A DNA stretch of 64,000 nucleotides from an uncultured Clostridia bacterium (GCA_904501985.1 CAJGCT010000002.1:10065-74064); one strand, 5' to 3'; shown: positions 1 to 9,500, numbered from the stretch's first letter. The notes: generated by a model from the letters alone, not told the origin. Translations and numbers: made by a program.

Positions 1-714
1 GCCCCATGCGACTCATATACCGATGCCGTGCGCATTGCGGTAGAACAAATGGGAATAGATAAGGGACTTCGGAATGTGCTTGTAACTCACCAGTTTATCA
101 CAGGCGCATCCCGCTCGGATTCTGAGGAGCTGAATGTGGGCGGCTCGGATAATGTTGATGTATCTGTGCTCGACGGATTCGATTATGTGGCTCTCGGTCA
201 CATACATACGCCCCAGAAAATCACACGTGACACCGTACGCTACTGCGGAACGCCGCTTAAATATTCTTTCTCCGAAGCGGCGCACGAAAAATCCGTTGCC
301 GTAGTTGACATGGGCGAAAAAGGGGATGTGAAAATAAGTACCCTGCCCCTTGTGCCAAAGCGCGACCTTCGCGAGCTTCGCGGAAGCTACGATTCTCTGA
401 CTCTTAAAAAAAATTACGAAAACACCGCGTGCGGTGACTATCTTCACATCACGCTTACCGATGAGGACGATATTCCGGATGCCATATCAAAGCTCCGTGT
501 CATATACCCGAATCTTATGAAGCTTGATTACGATAATCGCCGCACACGTGCAGTAGGTGTGGCAAGTACGGATGCACCGGACGAAAAGCGCACTCCGTTT
601 GAGCTTTTTTCACACTTTTTTGAAAAACAGAACGACCGTCCTATGAGTGACGAACAGCAAGCATATATAGAGGAACTTTTTGAAAAGCTCGGTGAAAAGG
701 AGCATAAAAAATGA
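1..714 (+). CDS. sbcD: Nuclease SbcCD subunit D (3' part of gene)
   Basis: Metallophosphoesterase subunit of the SbcCD (Mre11-Rad50-like) complex, which opens hairpins and trims double-strand DNA ends. The frame is open through the left edge, so the N-terminal part carrying the first metal ligands is outside the window. Visible are the phosphoesterase motif GHIHTPQ, preceded by VTHQF, and the capping region with FDYVALGH. The stop overlaps the ATG of sbcC by four bases (ATGA), the usual sbcD-sbcC coupling. Identity follows from the motif plus the sbcC neighbour. Confidence 0.93.
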   Translation, partial: APCDSYTDAVRIAVEQMGIDKGLRNVLVTHQFITGASRSDSEELNVGGSDNVDVSVLDGFDYVALGHIHTPQKITRDTVRYCGTPLKYSFSEAAHEKSVAVVDMGEKGDVKISTLPLVPKRDLRELRGSYDSLTLKKNYENTACGDYLHITLTDEDDIPDAISKLRVIYPNLMKLDYDNRRTRAVGVASTDAPDEKRTPFELFSHFFEKQNDRPMSDEQQAYIEELFEKLGEKEHKK

Positions 715-3467
715 GACCTTTAAAACTCACAATGCGTGCGTTCGGGCCTTATGCCGATACCGTAACGCTTGATATGGACCGTCTCGGAAAGGACGGACTT
801 TACCTTATCTGCGGCGACACAGGAGCCGGAAAAACCACGATTTTTGATGCGATCACCTTTGCATTGTACGGAGAAGCAAGCGGCTCTCACCGCGATGCCG
901 CTCAGCTTCGCTCAAAATATGCCGCGTCCGATACACCTACCGAGGTGGTGCTTGTCTTTGACTATTCGGGTGATATTTATACTGTGCGCCGCAGTCCCGA
1001 ATATAAGCGCGAATCAAAGCGCGGCGGCGGTATGACAACAAGCCGCGCAGAAGCGGAGCTTATATGCCCTGACGGTACTATTGTTACCAAAATAAAAGAG
1101 GTTGATGAGGCTATCCGCACTCTTATGGGAGTTGACAAAACACAGTTTTGCCAAATAGCCATGATAGCGCAGGGAGATTTCCGTGAGCTTCTGTTTGCCG
1201 CCACAGATACCCGTATCAAAATATTCCGCAAGCTTTTCGGAACAGGTCTGTACAAGGAGCTCCAGGAGGAGTTGAAATCCGCCGCCGCTTCTGCACACCG
1301 CGAATATGAGATGCTGTCGTTTGGTGCAAAGCAGTATCTTGACAGTATATATGCGGACGATTCATTTTCCGATGAACTTGAAGCGGCACGTTCCGGCAAG
1401 CTTACCTCAGAAGAAACCTTGGTGCTTGCCGAAAAAATTATATCCGCCGACAAATCAGAACATACTGCTTTGTCTGAGCGAATGACCGTGATTGAGCGCG
1501 AATTATCGGAGCTTGCAAAATCTCTTGGCAAAGCACAGGAAATTGAGAAAAACAAAAATGCTCTTGAGGATGCCAAGACTCAGCTTATCGCCCGCAGTGC
1601 CGCCCTTGATTCCTTGACCGAGGCACTCAAACAGGAGAGTGCACGTGCGCCGGAGCGCGACCGTCTCCATGAGCATATCACCCTTACAAAAGGAAATCTG
1701 CCAAGATACGATGAGCTTGAAGAACTTCGTGGGCAGCAGGCAAACGAAATGCGTGGGGTATCCGAAAGTTCATCGGCACTCGCCGATATACTCAGTCAGC
1801 ATGAGAAAAGCAAAGCTGAACTGCGTATTCTTTCAGGTGAGGCTGAGGAGCTGTCCCATACGGGTGAAGCCATAGAGCGGCTGGAAGCTGAAAAGCGTGA
1901 GCTTTCAGCTCGCAGGCAGGCACTCACCGGATTATCACACGAGATTAGTATGTATGGCGCGATGACAAAACAGCGTGATGCCGTAAAAGCGGAATACATA
2001 CTGATATCCACTCACGCTGAGCAGATGCAGGCGACCCTTAATAAGCTTAACAAGGCATTTCTTGATGACAGAGCAGGTGTGTTGGCAGAGACGCTCTCCG
2101 ATGGCTCTCCGTGTCCCGTATGCGGCTCCTGCCACCATCCGAATCCGGCAAAGAAAGCTCTTCGCGCCCCCACCGAGGAAGAGCTGAAGCAAGCCGCCGA
2201 AATAAGCGAAAAAACCATGGCACAAGCCATGGAGAAAAGTGCGGATGCCGAAAGGCTTATCGGCAAGTGTGATGAAAAATACTCCGCTATACTGAGACTT
2301 TCCGCAGAGCTTTTAGGAGCAGAATATGATGATATTGAAAACGAATGCAAAAAGCAGACGGATATATGCGACGCTTCAATATCAAAAGTAAGCACCGAGC
2401 TTTCCGCCGAACAAAAGCGAATCACAAGGCGTAGTGAGCTTGCTGTAATTATTCCTAAGCTGACAGCTGAAATTGAAGCGCTTGATACCAAATCACGAAA
2501 GCTCAGCGACGAGGTTAATGCCGCCAAAAGCCGTCTTGGAAATATTGACGAGTCCATAAAAAAGCTGACATCCCTGTTGGAATTTAACAGCCGTCTCTCG
2601 GCACAGGAGTGCATTGAAGCCGAAACCGCCGAGCTTTCAAAGTACCGCGCCGCACTTGAAGATGCCATAACGCGTCACAATGATTGCAAAGCAGAAGTAA
2701 GTGGTCTCGGTGAAACCATCTCACTATTGGAATCGAGGCTCAAAGATGCCTCTGAAATCGACACCTGTGCGCTTACAGATAAGCACAATACTTTGACAGA
2801 TGAAAAGCGACTGCTAAGTGAGCGGATTACAGCCCTTCAGGTACGCATTGAAGCCAACGTATCGGCTCTCACAAAATATCGCTCTGCCGCATACAAGCTT
2901 GCATCCGCCGAAAAACAGCTTATATCTCTGCGAGCTCTTTCCAACACCGCAAACGGCAATATAAGCGGCAGAGAAAAAATAATGCTTGAGACATATGTGC
3001 AAATGACTTTCTTTGACCGTATCATATCAAGAGCCAACACCAGATTTATGCTGATGTCCGGCGGACAGTATGAATTAAAGCGCAGAATAGTTCCTGAGAA
3101 CAACCGCTCTCAAAGCGGCTTGGAGCTTGATGTTGTGGACCACTACAACGGAACGGAGCGGAGCGTTTCCACGCTGTCCGGCGGAGAAGCATTTAAAGCC
3201 TCGCTGTCACTTGCACTTGGTTTATCGGATGAGATACAGTCATCCTCAGGCGGTATCAGACTTGATACCATGTTCGTTGACGAGGGATTCGGCTCTCTTG
3301 ACGAAAATTCTCTTGCGCAGTCGATCGACACTCTCATAAAGCTATCCGACGAATGCCGCCTTGTGGGCATTATATCCCATGTATCCGAGCTTAAAGAGCG
3401 GATCGACCGGCGTATTATTGTTACCAAGGACCGCACAGGCGGAAGCCGCGCGGAAATTGTAGTGTAA
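711..3467 (+). CDS. sbcC: Nuclease SbcCD subunit C (SMC-like ATPase)
   Basis: Rad50-like ATPase that partners SbcD in cleaving DNA hairpins and protein-blocked ends in the cytoplasm. The 918 residues show Walker A GDTGAGKTT near residue 35, long coiled-coil arms rich in E/K/L, a zinc-hook CPVC at about residue 468, the ABC signature LSGGE near 822 and Walker B VDEGFGSLD near 856. Size and order fit the family. Start overlaps the sbcD stop by four bases. A bidirectional terminator follows the stop, separating it from the convergent lipoprotein gene. Confidence 0.95.
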   Translation: MRPLKLTMRAFGPYADTVTLDMDRLGKDGLYLICGDTGAGKTTIFDAITFALYGEASGSHRDAAQLRSKYAASDTPTEVVLVFDYSGDIYTVRRSPEYKRESKRGGGMTTSRAEAELICPDGTIVTKIKEVDEAIRTLMGVDKTQFCQIAMIAQGDFRELLFAATDTRIKIFRKLFGTGLYKELQEELKSAAASAHREYEMLSFGAKQYLDSIYADDSFSDELEAARSGKLTSEETLVLAEKIISADKSEHTALSERMTVIERELSELAKSLGKAQEIEKNKNALEDAKTQLIARSAALDSLTEALKQESARAPERDRLHEHITLTKGNLPRYDELEELRGQQANEMRGVSESSSALADILSQHEKSKAELRILSGEAEELSHTGEAIERLEAEKRELSARRQALTGLSHEISMYGAMTKQRDAVKAEYILISTHAEQMQATLNKLNKAFLDDRAGVLAETLSDGSPCPVCGSCHHPNPAKKALRAPTEEELKQAAEISEKTMAQAMEKSADAERLIGKCDEKYSAILRLSAELLGAEYDDIENECKKQTDICDASISKVSTELSAEQKRITRRSELAVIIPKLTAEIEALDTKSRKLSDEVNAAKSRLGNIDESIKKLTSLLEFNSRLSAQECIEAETAELSKYRAALEDAITRHNDCKAEVSGLGETISLLESRLKDASEIDTCALTDKHNTLTDEKRLLSERITALQVRIEANVSALTKYRSAAYKLASAEKQLISLRALSNTANGNISGREKIMLETYVQMTFFDRIISRANTRFMLMSGGQYELKRRIVPENNRSQSGLELDVVDHYNGTERSVSTLSGGEAFKASLSLALGLSDEIQSSSGGIRLDTMFVDEGFGSLDENSLAQSIDTLIKLSDECRLVGIISHVSELKERIDRRIIVTKDRTGGSRAEIVV

Positions 3468-3481
3468 TAAGCGTTCTACGC

Positions 3482-3519
3482 AAAAAACAAGGTCAACCGT
3501 TTTGATTGACCTTGTTTTT
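3482..3519. terminator. Bidirectional hairpin terminator between sbcC and the trigger-factor-like gene
   Basis: Inverted arms ACAAGGTCAA and TTGACCTTGT enclose a short loop, with an A run before and a T run after, so it can end transcripts from both convergent genes. Confidence 0.8.
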
Positions 3520-3529
3520 GATTTGGTTA

Positions 3530-4606
3530 TTACTCTGCCACGGAAGCATCAAGTCCGTCTACAAGATTTCCGTTGTCAATAATAAACTGAGGAAGAATTT
3601 CCTGATACAGCATAAACTGCTTTATATAGGGCTTGCCGTACTGTTCTACCTGCTCTGTATAACCTGCGGCTTCAATATCCGCGTCGATAACAGTAATGCC
3701 TTCGATTTCCGCAATAGCCTGTGCCGCAAGATAAAGCTTAGCATCCGCAATATACGTCTCCTTGCCGGCTTCAATATATGCATCCTTTGAATCATAACCC
3801 ATAAGGGACATATACTCATCTAAGGTATATCCGTAATTTGCCGCCTCGGTTTCGTAATATGACATCTCGTAATTTATAAGATAATCCACAACGCTCTGAG
3901 GAACCTCCTCACAAACAGCCTCAGCAAGAAGGTCAGTGAAGAAATAGAACTTGTCCATGTTTACGCGCCACTCTTTGATATCCTCAATAAGAGCCTCGGC
4001 ACTCTCAAATCCATAGTCAGCCGCCATTTCATCGGTAAGCTCAGCTTCAATGTATTCGCCGCGTATATAGTTGATAGTCACATCAAACACAGCCTCTTTG
4101 CCGTTAAGGTCTTCTCTGCCGTAATCTTCCGGATAAGTTACCGTAACGCTGAAAGTCTCACCCGGAGTATGTCCGATAAGCTGCTCTAAAAATCCCTCAA
4201 CATACTCAGTTACACCGATAGTTACTTCCGTGCCGAGTCCGCCGGTGTTGGCACCGTCGAACTGTACACCGTCAATCTTTCCAACATAGTCGATATTGAG
4301 TGTGTCTCCGTCTTCCACCGCACGGTCCTTTATCTGCTCATAGTAGCTGTAGGATGAGGTGATACCCGAAATTTCTTTCTCCACCTCCTCATCGGATGCA
4401 ACAGGAATACCGCTGTCAATGTCAACACCCTTGTATTCAGGGAGAGTCACAATATCAGATGCTTTAATTCCCTCAAAGAATCCGTTCTCGTCAAGACCGT
4501 TGCTGTAATTGTAGACAGAGCCTGCATTTGAATTTCCGCAGGCAGTAACGGATGCCGCAAGCAGTAATGCAAGCGCTGCGGCTGTAATTTTGTTAGCTGC
4601 TTTCAT
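3530..4606 (-). CDS. Exported trigger-factor-like peptidyl-prolyl isomerase lipoprotein
   Basis: The N-terminus is a lipoprotein signal (basic MKAANK, hydrophobic stretch, lipobox SVTAC with Cys at residue 23). Next comes an FKBP-type domain (GDTLNIDYVGKIDG, FLEQLIGHTPGE, VTYPEDYG at about 100-185), then a helical region resembling the trigger factor C-terminal chaperone domain (residues about 195-345). It lacks the ribosome-binding N-domain of cytoplasmic Tig. Likely role: folding of exported proteins outside the membrane, like a lipid-anchored foldase. SD GGAG lies 7 bases before the ATG. It follows ispE by about 50 bases and is probably cotranscribed. The substrate is unknown. Confidence 0.8.
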   Translation of the reverse strand: MKAANKITAAALALLLAASVTACGNSNAGSVYNYSNGLDENGFFEGIKASDIVTLPEYKGVDIDSGIPVASDEEVEKEISGITSSYSYYEQIKDRAVEDGDTLNIDYVGKIDGVQFDGANTGGLGTEVTIGVTEYVEGFLEQLIGHTPGETFSVTVTYPEDYGREDLNGKEAVFDVTINYIRGEYIEAELTDEMAADYGFESAEALIEDIKEWRVNMDKFYFFTDLLAEAVCEEVPQSVVDYLINYEMSYYETEAANYGYTLDEYMSLMGYDSKDAYIEAGKETYIADAKLYLAAQAIAEIEGITVIDADIEAAGYTEQVEQYGKPYIKQFMLYQEILPQFIIDNGNLVDGLDASVAE

Positions 4607-4658
4607 TTTTTTACTCCATTCTTATCTAAAATTCTTATATTTCCCACCCAAAGTCTTA

Positions 4659-5540
4659 TTAAGACTCCGGATAATAGGGCTTACAAAGGTGTGAGGGAAT
4701 GCCTCGATCAAACAGTGCTCTCTGCGCCGATTGGGCAAGGCTTTCTGTCTCGAAAATACCGAAAACCGACGGTCCGCTTCCGCTCATCATAGCACGCAGT
4801 GCACCGGTCGACGACAGTATGTCCTTTATTTCACGTGCCTCGGCGTGATGTGGAAGCACCGCAGATTCAAATATATTGGTCATTCCATTGGCGATAGCCG
4901 GAAGCTCACCGGTTTCAATAAGTGCCGCAAATTCGCCTGCATCCACACTGCGAGCGGAAAAATCATACATTTCGTCAAGCTTTTTATATGCGGCGGGCGT
5001 TGAAATGCCCTCACCGCGGCAGGCGATAACGATATGACAGTCGGGAAGCGGTGCACAGGGCAAAAATACGTCGCCGATGCCCTTTGTAATGCTTATGCCC
5101 TGCATTATGCAGAATGGCACGTCCGCACCGATCTTTCGCGCAAGCGCACACAGCTCACTTTTTGAAAAAACACCGTTATACAACTCATTAAGTGCCGCAA
5201 GCGTCGCCGCGGCATCGGAGCTTCCGCCCCCAAGTCCTGCCGCCATTGGTATATGTTTATCAATGCTTATAGACAGATCGTACATCTTCACATCTGCCGC
5301 TTCAAAAAAGAGCTTCGCGGCACGGTAACATAAATTCCGCTCATCACGGGGCACATCGGGAACGGAGCACTCAACAGATATGTTCTGTCCCGTGCCCTCT
5401 TTAATCACAAATGTAAGCTCGTCAAAAAGCGATACCGTCTGCATAACGCTTTCAATATCATGATACCCGTCAGGGCGGCGTGCACTCACTTCAAGGAACA
5501 GATTTATCTTGGCAGGTGCCTTTTTAATTATCCTTGTCAT
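4659..5540 (-). CDS. ispE: 4-diphosphocytidyl-2-C-methyl-D-erythritol kinase
   Basis: GHMP kinase of the non-mevalonate (MEP) isoprenoid pathway; it phosphorylates CDP-methylerythritol at the 2-hydroxyl. Evidence: N-terminal KAPAKINLFLEV, DGYHDIESVMQ, the ATP-binding loop PMAAGLGGGSSDAAAT and C-terminal MSGSGPSVFGIF. Length (about 293) is normal. Two ATGs are in frame (5552 and 5540). I prefer the second because it starts four residues before the conserved KAPAKIN block. The nearest SD-like GAAAGGAAA sits before a small hairpin, so the real ribosome site is uncertain. Confidence 0.94.
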   Translation of the reverse strand: MTRIIKKAPAKINLFLEVSARRPDGYHDIESVMQTVSLFDELTFVIKEGTGQNISVECSVPDVPRDERNLCYRAAKLFFEAADVKMYDLSISIDKHIPMAAGLGGGSSDAAATLAALNELYNGVFSKSELCALARKIGADVPFCIMQGISITKGIGDVFLPCAPLPDCHIVIACRGEGISTPAAYKKLDEMYDFSARSVDAGEFAALIETGELPAIANGMTNIFESAVLPHHAEAREIKDILSSTGALRAMMSGSGPSVFGIFETESLAQSAQRALFDRGIPSHLCKPYYPES

Positions 5541-5552
5541 AATTATGACCAT

Positions 5553-5665
5553 GACTTTCGCGAAGCGAAAGTTTCCTTTCTAAGCGATGCAAAGCATCGC
5601 ATGGAGTTCGGGGCTGGTTTGCGAAGCAAAACATTGCCGGGACGGCGATGTAAGCCACAAAACAC
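5553..5665. repeat. Cluster of short inverted repeats upstream of ispE
   Basis: Three small palindromes lie in a row: CTTTCGC/GCGAAAG at about 5555-5570, GCGATGC-aaa-GCATCGC at about 5584-5600 and TTGCGAAGCAA at about 5620-5630. No reading frame is credible here. The block resembles the hairpin block beside the tRNA-Gly gene (about 47440-47500), suggesting an intergenic REP-like repeat family. Relationship is by eye only. Confidence 0.5.
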
Positions 5666-5691
5666 AGTCTGAAAAATTTATTTTTCAGACT
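5666..5691 (-). terminator. Terminator after the DUF362 gene
   Basis: Perfect arms AGTCTGAAAAA and TTTTTCAGACT (with one extra pair) around a three-base loop, directly beyond the stop codon at 5692-5694. It probably ends the aroB-aroA-DUF362 transcript. Confidence 0.65.
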
Positions 5692-6879
5692 TCATCCGCC
5701 GATCAGCTTTATGATCGGATTTTTCCTTATTTTTACCGCCTTGATGGGACAAAGCTCCTGACAGCAGTAACACCTTATGCAGTCATCGTTTATAATGACT
5801 GCTTTCTTTTTTCCTTTCTTATCCGTCTTAAGCACAACTGTATGCCGCGGACAGCTTCTTACACACTCGCCGCATCCAACGCAGACTCCGTTATCTACAA
5901 CAGGCTTTGGCTGAAGCCACGCATTGAGTCTGCCGCCGAACATACTCGGAAGCCTTGCAAGAAGCGAGCTTGCGCCTTTACGCTTTGCGGTATCCGGCTT
6001 TAAGAAATCATCCACCACGAAGCTGTCAAGCGGTTCTGCGGACATAAGATTAACCTCATCCGCCCCCATGGGACAGTAACCGCGCCGCACACCCTCATCA
6101 AGCATAATAACGCCATCGGTTTTGATAACAGACGCGCCGATAATGTCAACCACAAAGGGATTCACACCCGATATAAGGCAGTCAAGCCGTCTGGGATTGC
6201 CGCCTGTAGGTCCGTTGCCCTCCATGGCTAAAATACCGTCAAGCACATTGAATGTGGGCTTGTTTTCAAGTATCATCTCACAGAGATCTGCAAGCATAGA
6301 ACCAAAATCGTTATAATCGGGGAATCTTGCGTGCATCTCAAATTTTGTAACGCCCGGAACAGTGCCGAAATAGTTCTTCACCGCACCGCTGTAGCCTGTC
6401 AGAGAGTGACTTTTCAGCTTGGCAAGGTTGACAATAACATCCGCTTCAAGTATTGGCGTGATGATGTCAAACATCTTTGATGTTTTGCCGCTCGGTGCAT
6501 CCTTCGGACGCGATCCTGTGTCATAATTGAGGCTGACGCCGTATCGCTCTGCTACATCCAAAATGCCGCATCCGCGGTATGTGGCTTTCAGCGTCTCTTT
6601 CGTATAAAGACCACCCGGACTTTCTGCGATTATTATATCCGCCGCACGCTCCTTTAATATGCGTATCATGGCTTCAAGCACCACGGGATGGGTCGTTGCC
6701 GCCACTTCCGGTGCTTTTTTCATAACCATATTTGGCTTTATCACAACGCGCTTTGAATCAAACATATTTTCTACACCAAGCCGTGCAAGCTGTGAGCGTA
6801 TCGTCTTCTCAATAGCGTCGACATCATATCCCACCACACGGTCAAGTGCCGCCGGGGAATTCAAATCTATATTTCTCAT
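5692..6879 (-). CDS. DUF362 domain protein with C-terminal 2[4Fe-4S] ferredoxin domain
   Basis: Residues about 1-300 match the DUF362 family (VVIKPNMV, AESPGG, NLAKLKSHSLTGYSGAVKNYFG, DGILAMEGNGPTGG). The C-terminal 80 residues carry two cluster motifs, CVGCGECVRSCP and CIRCYCCQELCP. The family is of unknown function; the ferredoxin part implies electron transfer or a redox-sensing role in the cytoplasm. It starts 6 bases after aroA and has no good SD, so it is probably translationally coupled to it. Whether it serves the shikimate pathway is not shown by the sequence. Confidence 0.85.
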   Translation of the reverse strand: MRNIDLNSPAALDRVVGYDVDAIEKTIRSQLARLGVENMFDSKRVVIKPNMVMKKAPEVAATTHPVVLEAMIRILKERAADIIIAESPGGLYTKETLKATYRGCGILDVAERYGVSLNYDTGSRPKDAPSGKTSKMFDIITPILEADVIVNLAKLKSHSLTGYSGAVKNYFGTVPGVTKFEMHARFPDYNDFGSMLADLCEMILENKPTFNVLDGILAMEGNGPTGGNPRRLDCLISGVNPFVVDIIGASVIKTDGVIMLDEGVRRGYCPMGADEVNLMSAEPLDSFVVDDFLKPDTAKRKGASSLLARLPSMFGGRLNAWLQPKPVVDNGVCVGCGECVRSCPRHTVVLKTDKKGKKKAVIINDDCIRCYCCQELCPIKAVKIRKNPIIKLIGG

Positions 6880-6885
6880 AATAGG

Positions 6886-8142
6886 CTATTTTCTAACACA
6901 AACAGATGTAAAATCACGTACAAATTCCGGATAGGATTTCCCGATACAGCTCATGTCGTCAACAATAACATCTCCCGTACATCCCACAGATGCCGCCGCT
7001 GCTGCCATAGCTATTCTATGGTCATTTTCCGAGCACACTACGCCGCCGGCAAGTGAGCTTTTTCCTGTAATTACAAGTCCGTCCTCTGTCTCACTTACGT
7101 CAGCACCGATGGCTCTCAGCATATTGGCGGTTGAAGCAATTCTGTCGCTTTCCTTTATGCGAAGACGCCCTGCGTTGTAGATACGTGTCGTCCCCTCTGC
7201 AAAAGCCGCCATTACGGCAAGCGCAGGCACAAGATCAGGTATATCCGCGGCATCTATGTCCGAAGCCGTAAGCTTTTCGCCCTTTGCAACGGTTACGTCG
7301 CCGCCGTTCCATTCAACACGCGCTCCAAAGCGGCTCACGATATCAAAAAGTGCAAAATCGCCCTGCTTTGTATCACGCCTGATACCGCTCATTGTAACTC
7401 TTCCGCCGATTGCCGCCGCCACAGCAAAAAATGCCGCCTGTGAGCAGTCGCCCTCCACATATATGTCACGAGGCTTAAGCTTTCCGCCTCTTACAAGATA
7501 GCCGAAGTCGGTTTCGGTAATATCCGCACCAAATTCGGTGAGCATATCAACAGTAAGATCGACATAAGGCTTGCTTTCAAGCCGCGTGGTGATCACTATA
7601 CCGCTCTCACCCAAGATCGCAGACAGTGCATAGAGAAGTCCCGTGACAAACTGCGATGAAATATCGCCGGGAAGCGAATATTCTCCGGCAGAAATTTGTC
7701 CCGAAACCTCAAGGGGGAGAAAATCTCCGTCAGATGTATAGGTAAGGTGCGCCCCATTTGCTTCAAGCATAGGCTTGTATATATCAGTGGGGCGTTTTGG
7801 AAGTCTGCCCTCACCAACAAATGTTGCCTTGACATCAAGTGCCGCCGCAAGCGGAATGAAAAAACGTAGAGTTGACGCCGATTCACCGCAGTTCACGTTC
7901 CCGGCGCAAATACCGCCCACACAGGGTCTGTCAACATAAAACGTATGCTGTGCCTCATCATAGGTAAGCTCAGCTCCAAATGCGCGAAGCGCATCCGCTG
8001 TTGCGGCAATATCATTTGAGATATCAACGCCGCGCACAGTGGAATTGCCAGCCAGAGCCGCACACATAAGCGCACGGTGTGATTGACTTTTCGATGACGG
8101 TATACGAAGCCTTCCGTCAATAACAGAAGGGGAAAATATCAT
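6886..8142 (-). CDS. aroA: 3-phosphoshikimate 1-carboxyvinyltransferase (EPSP synthase)
   Basis: Sixth step of the shikimate pathway: joins phosphoenolpyruvate and shikimate-3-phosphate. Motifs: SSKSQSHRAL at the N-terminus, STLRFFIPL, GRLPKRPTDI, LPGDISSQFVTGLL, RIKESDRI and EDGLVITG. The full family length of about 418 residues is present. Possible starts are TTG 8151 and ATG 8142; ATG gives the usual short lead before the substrate loop, but the SD is poor either way. It lies 66 bases after aroB in the same direction, forming an aroB-aroA-DUF362 operon. Confidence 0.95.
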   Translation of the reverse strand: MIFSPSVIDGRLRIPSSKSQSHRALMCAALAGNSTVRGVDISNDIAATADALRAFGAELTYDEAQHTFYVDRPCVGGICAGNVNCGESASTLRFFIPLAAALDVKATFVGEGRLPKRPTDIYKPMLEANGAHLTYTSDGDFLPLEVSGQISAGEYSLPGDISSQFVTGLLYALSAILGESGIVITTRLESKPYVDLTVDMLTEFGADITETDFGYLVRGGKLKPRDIYVEGDCSQAAFFAVAAAIGGRVTMSGIRRDTKQGDFALFDIVSRFGARVEWNGGDVTVAKGEKLTASDIDAADIPDLVPALAVMAAFAEGTTRIYNAGRLRIKESDRIASTANMLRAIGADVSETEDGLVITGKSSLAGGVVCSENDHRIAMAAAAASVGCTGDVIVDDMSCIGKSYPEFVRDFTSVCVRK

Positions 8143-8208
8143 ATTTTTCAAGATTTAATTACCCCGTTGGTATAAATTTTCGAAAATGATGGATTCACAG
8201 TCACTTTT

Positions 8209-9258
8209 TTAAAATATCTTCATTATTTCATCAAGCCCTGAAAGCGATACATTTCTTATCACCGCTTTGCCGAGTTTTTCAAGAAGTATAAACTTTACCG
8301 AATCGGCAGTGCGTTTTTTGTCGGAGCGGACGATCTTCATGAGCTCCTCTGCCGGATAATCCATCACAGTTGGAAGCGACCATTTTTCAAGTACATCGCG
8401 GATTCTTGATTCATACCCGCCATCGTATCCAAGCGTCGCACCGATCCGTGCCGCATACAGCATTCCGATACCGACCGATTCACCGTGAGAGAACCGCTCA
8501 AATCCGCCAAGCTTCTCCACCGCATGTCCCACGGTATGACCGTAATTAAGTATAGCGCGGATCCCCTGCTCAAACTCGTCTTCCTCAACCACGCTCGCCT
8601 TTATCTTCATACAGCGGTATATGAGCTCCGAGCGGGATATAGTTTTGTTTTCGATTCCAATGAAAAGCTCTTCATCGGCAATGCATCCGTATTTTATAGC
8701 CTCGCCCATTCCGTCGTCCATATAACGCTTAGGAAGTGTATCAAGGAAACGGCTGTCCGCAATCACCGCCGCAGGCTGATGGAAAGCCCCCACAAGATTC
8801 TTTCCGATGGAAAGATCAACGCCGGTCTTACCTCCGATTGATGAATCTATCTGCGAGAGGAGCGTGGTGGGTATTTGCAGTACCGCAACGCCGCGAAGGT
8901 ACGTTGCCGCCGCAAACCCTGCCATATCTCCGCACACACCGCCTCCGAGAGCGATAACAAGCGACTTTCTCGTAAGACTCGCCGACGCAAACGACGTGTA
9001 CATATCGGAAACGGTCTCAAGACGTTTGCTAAGCTCGCCTGCCGGGAAAATATGCTCACCGGCAAGCTCTGCGCCGCACTTTGAAAGCCCCGTTTTAATA
9101 TGCTCGCCCCAGAGCGAGTACACATTGCTGTCAGAGACGAGGAACACTCTGTCATATGCTGCTCCGGCAAGCACTTCACAAAGAGCCTCCGACAAAATAT
9201 CCTCGCCCGAATATATATTGTAACTGCCGCCTGAATGGGCGACTTTTATTTGTTTCAT
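8209..9258 (-). CDS. aroB: 3-dehydroquinate synthase
   Basis: NAD-dependent lyase/cyclase converting DAHP to 3-dehydroquinate, second step of the shikimate pathway. Evidence: the NAD-binding GGGVCGDMAGF, ATYLRGV, PTTLLSQIDSSIGGKTGVD, KYGCIAD, metal-ligand segment LNYGHTVGHAVE and the second metal histidine in FSHGESV. Length 349 is typical. It is the first gene of the operon and has its own promoter divergent from the AI-2E transporter. Confidence 0.96.
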   Translation of the reverse strand: MKQIKVAHSGGSYNIYSGEDILSEALCEVLAGAAYDRVFLVSDSNVYSLWGEHIKTGLSKCGAELAGEHIFPAGELSKRLETVSDMYTSFASASLTRKSLVIALGGGVCGDMAGFAAATYLRGVAVLQIPTTLLSQIDSSIGGKTGVDLSIGKNLVGAFHQPAAVIADSRFLDTLPKRYMDDGMGEAIKYGCIADEELFIGIENKTISRSELIYRCMKIKASVVEEDEFEQGIRAILNYGHTVGHAVEKLGGFERFSHGESVGIGMLYAARIGATLGYDGGYESRIRDVLEKWSLPTVMDYPAEELMKIVRSDKKRTADSVKFILLEKLGKAVIRNVSLSGLDEIMKIF

Positions 9259-9295
9259 GATAGTGTACCTCTTGAATATTTAACCATACACTAAT

Positions 9296-9324
9296 AATAT
9301 ATCACAAATCCCGCCAATTTGCAA
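9296..9324 (-). promoter_or_regulatory. Sigma-A promoter of aroB
   Basis: On the minus strand TTGCAA (9319-9324) and TATATT (9296-9301) are separated by exactly 17 bases, 38 bases ahead of the aroB ATG. Confidence 0.65.
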
Positions 9325-9435
9325 TGATACAGGCGGTAAATTTTAAGTTTTTTCATAAATTCCGGTATATTTAAGCCAAAAGAGAAGCTATATTTGAAAA
9401 ATATGTTAAATGTTTTCGTTACTTTCGGAAACCAC

Positions 9436-9465
9436 TTGACAACACATCGTTTTTTGAAGTATAAT
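9436..9465 (+). promoter_or_regulatory. Sigma-A promoter of the AI-2E family gene
   Basis: TTGACA at 9436-9441 and TATAAT at 9460-9465 with an 18-base spacer, 35 bases before the TTG start. Both hexamers are consensus. Confidence 0.75.
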
Positions 9466-9500
9466 TTTAATGAGTAATAATAACTAATGGAGGAACTGAG

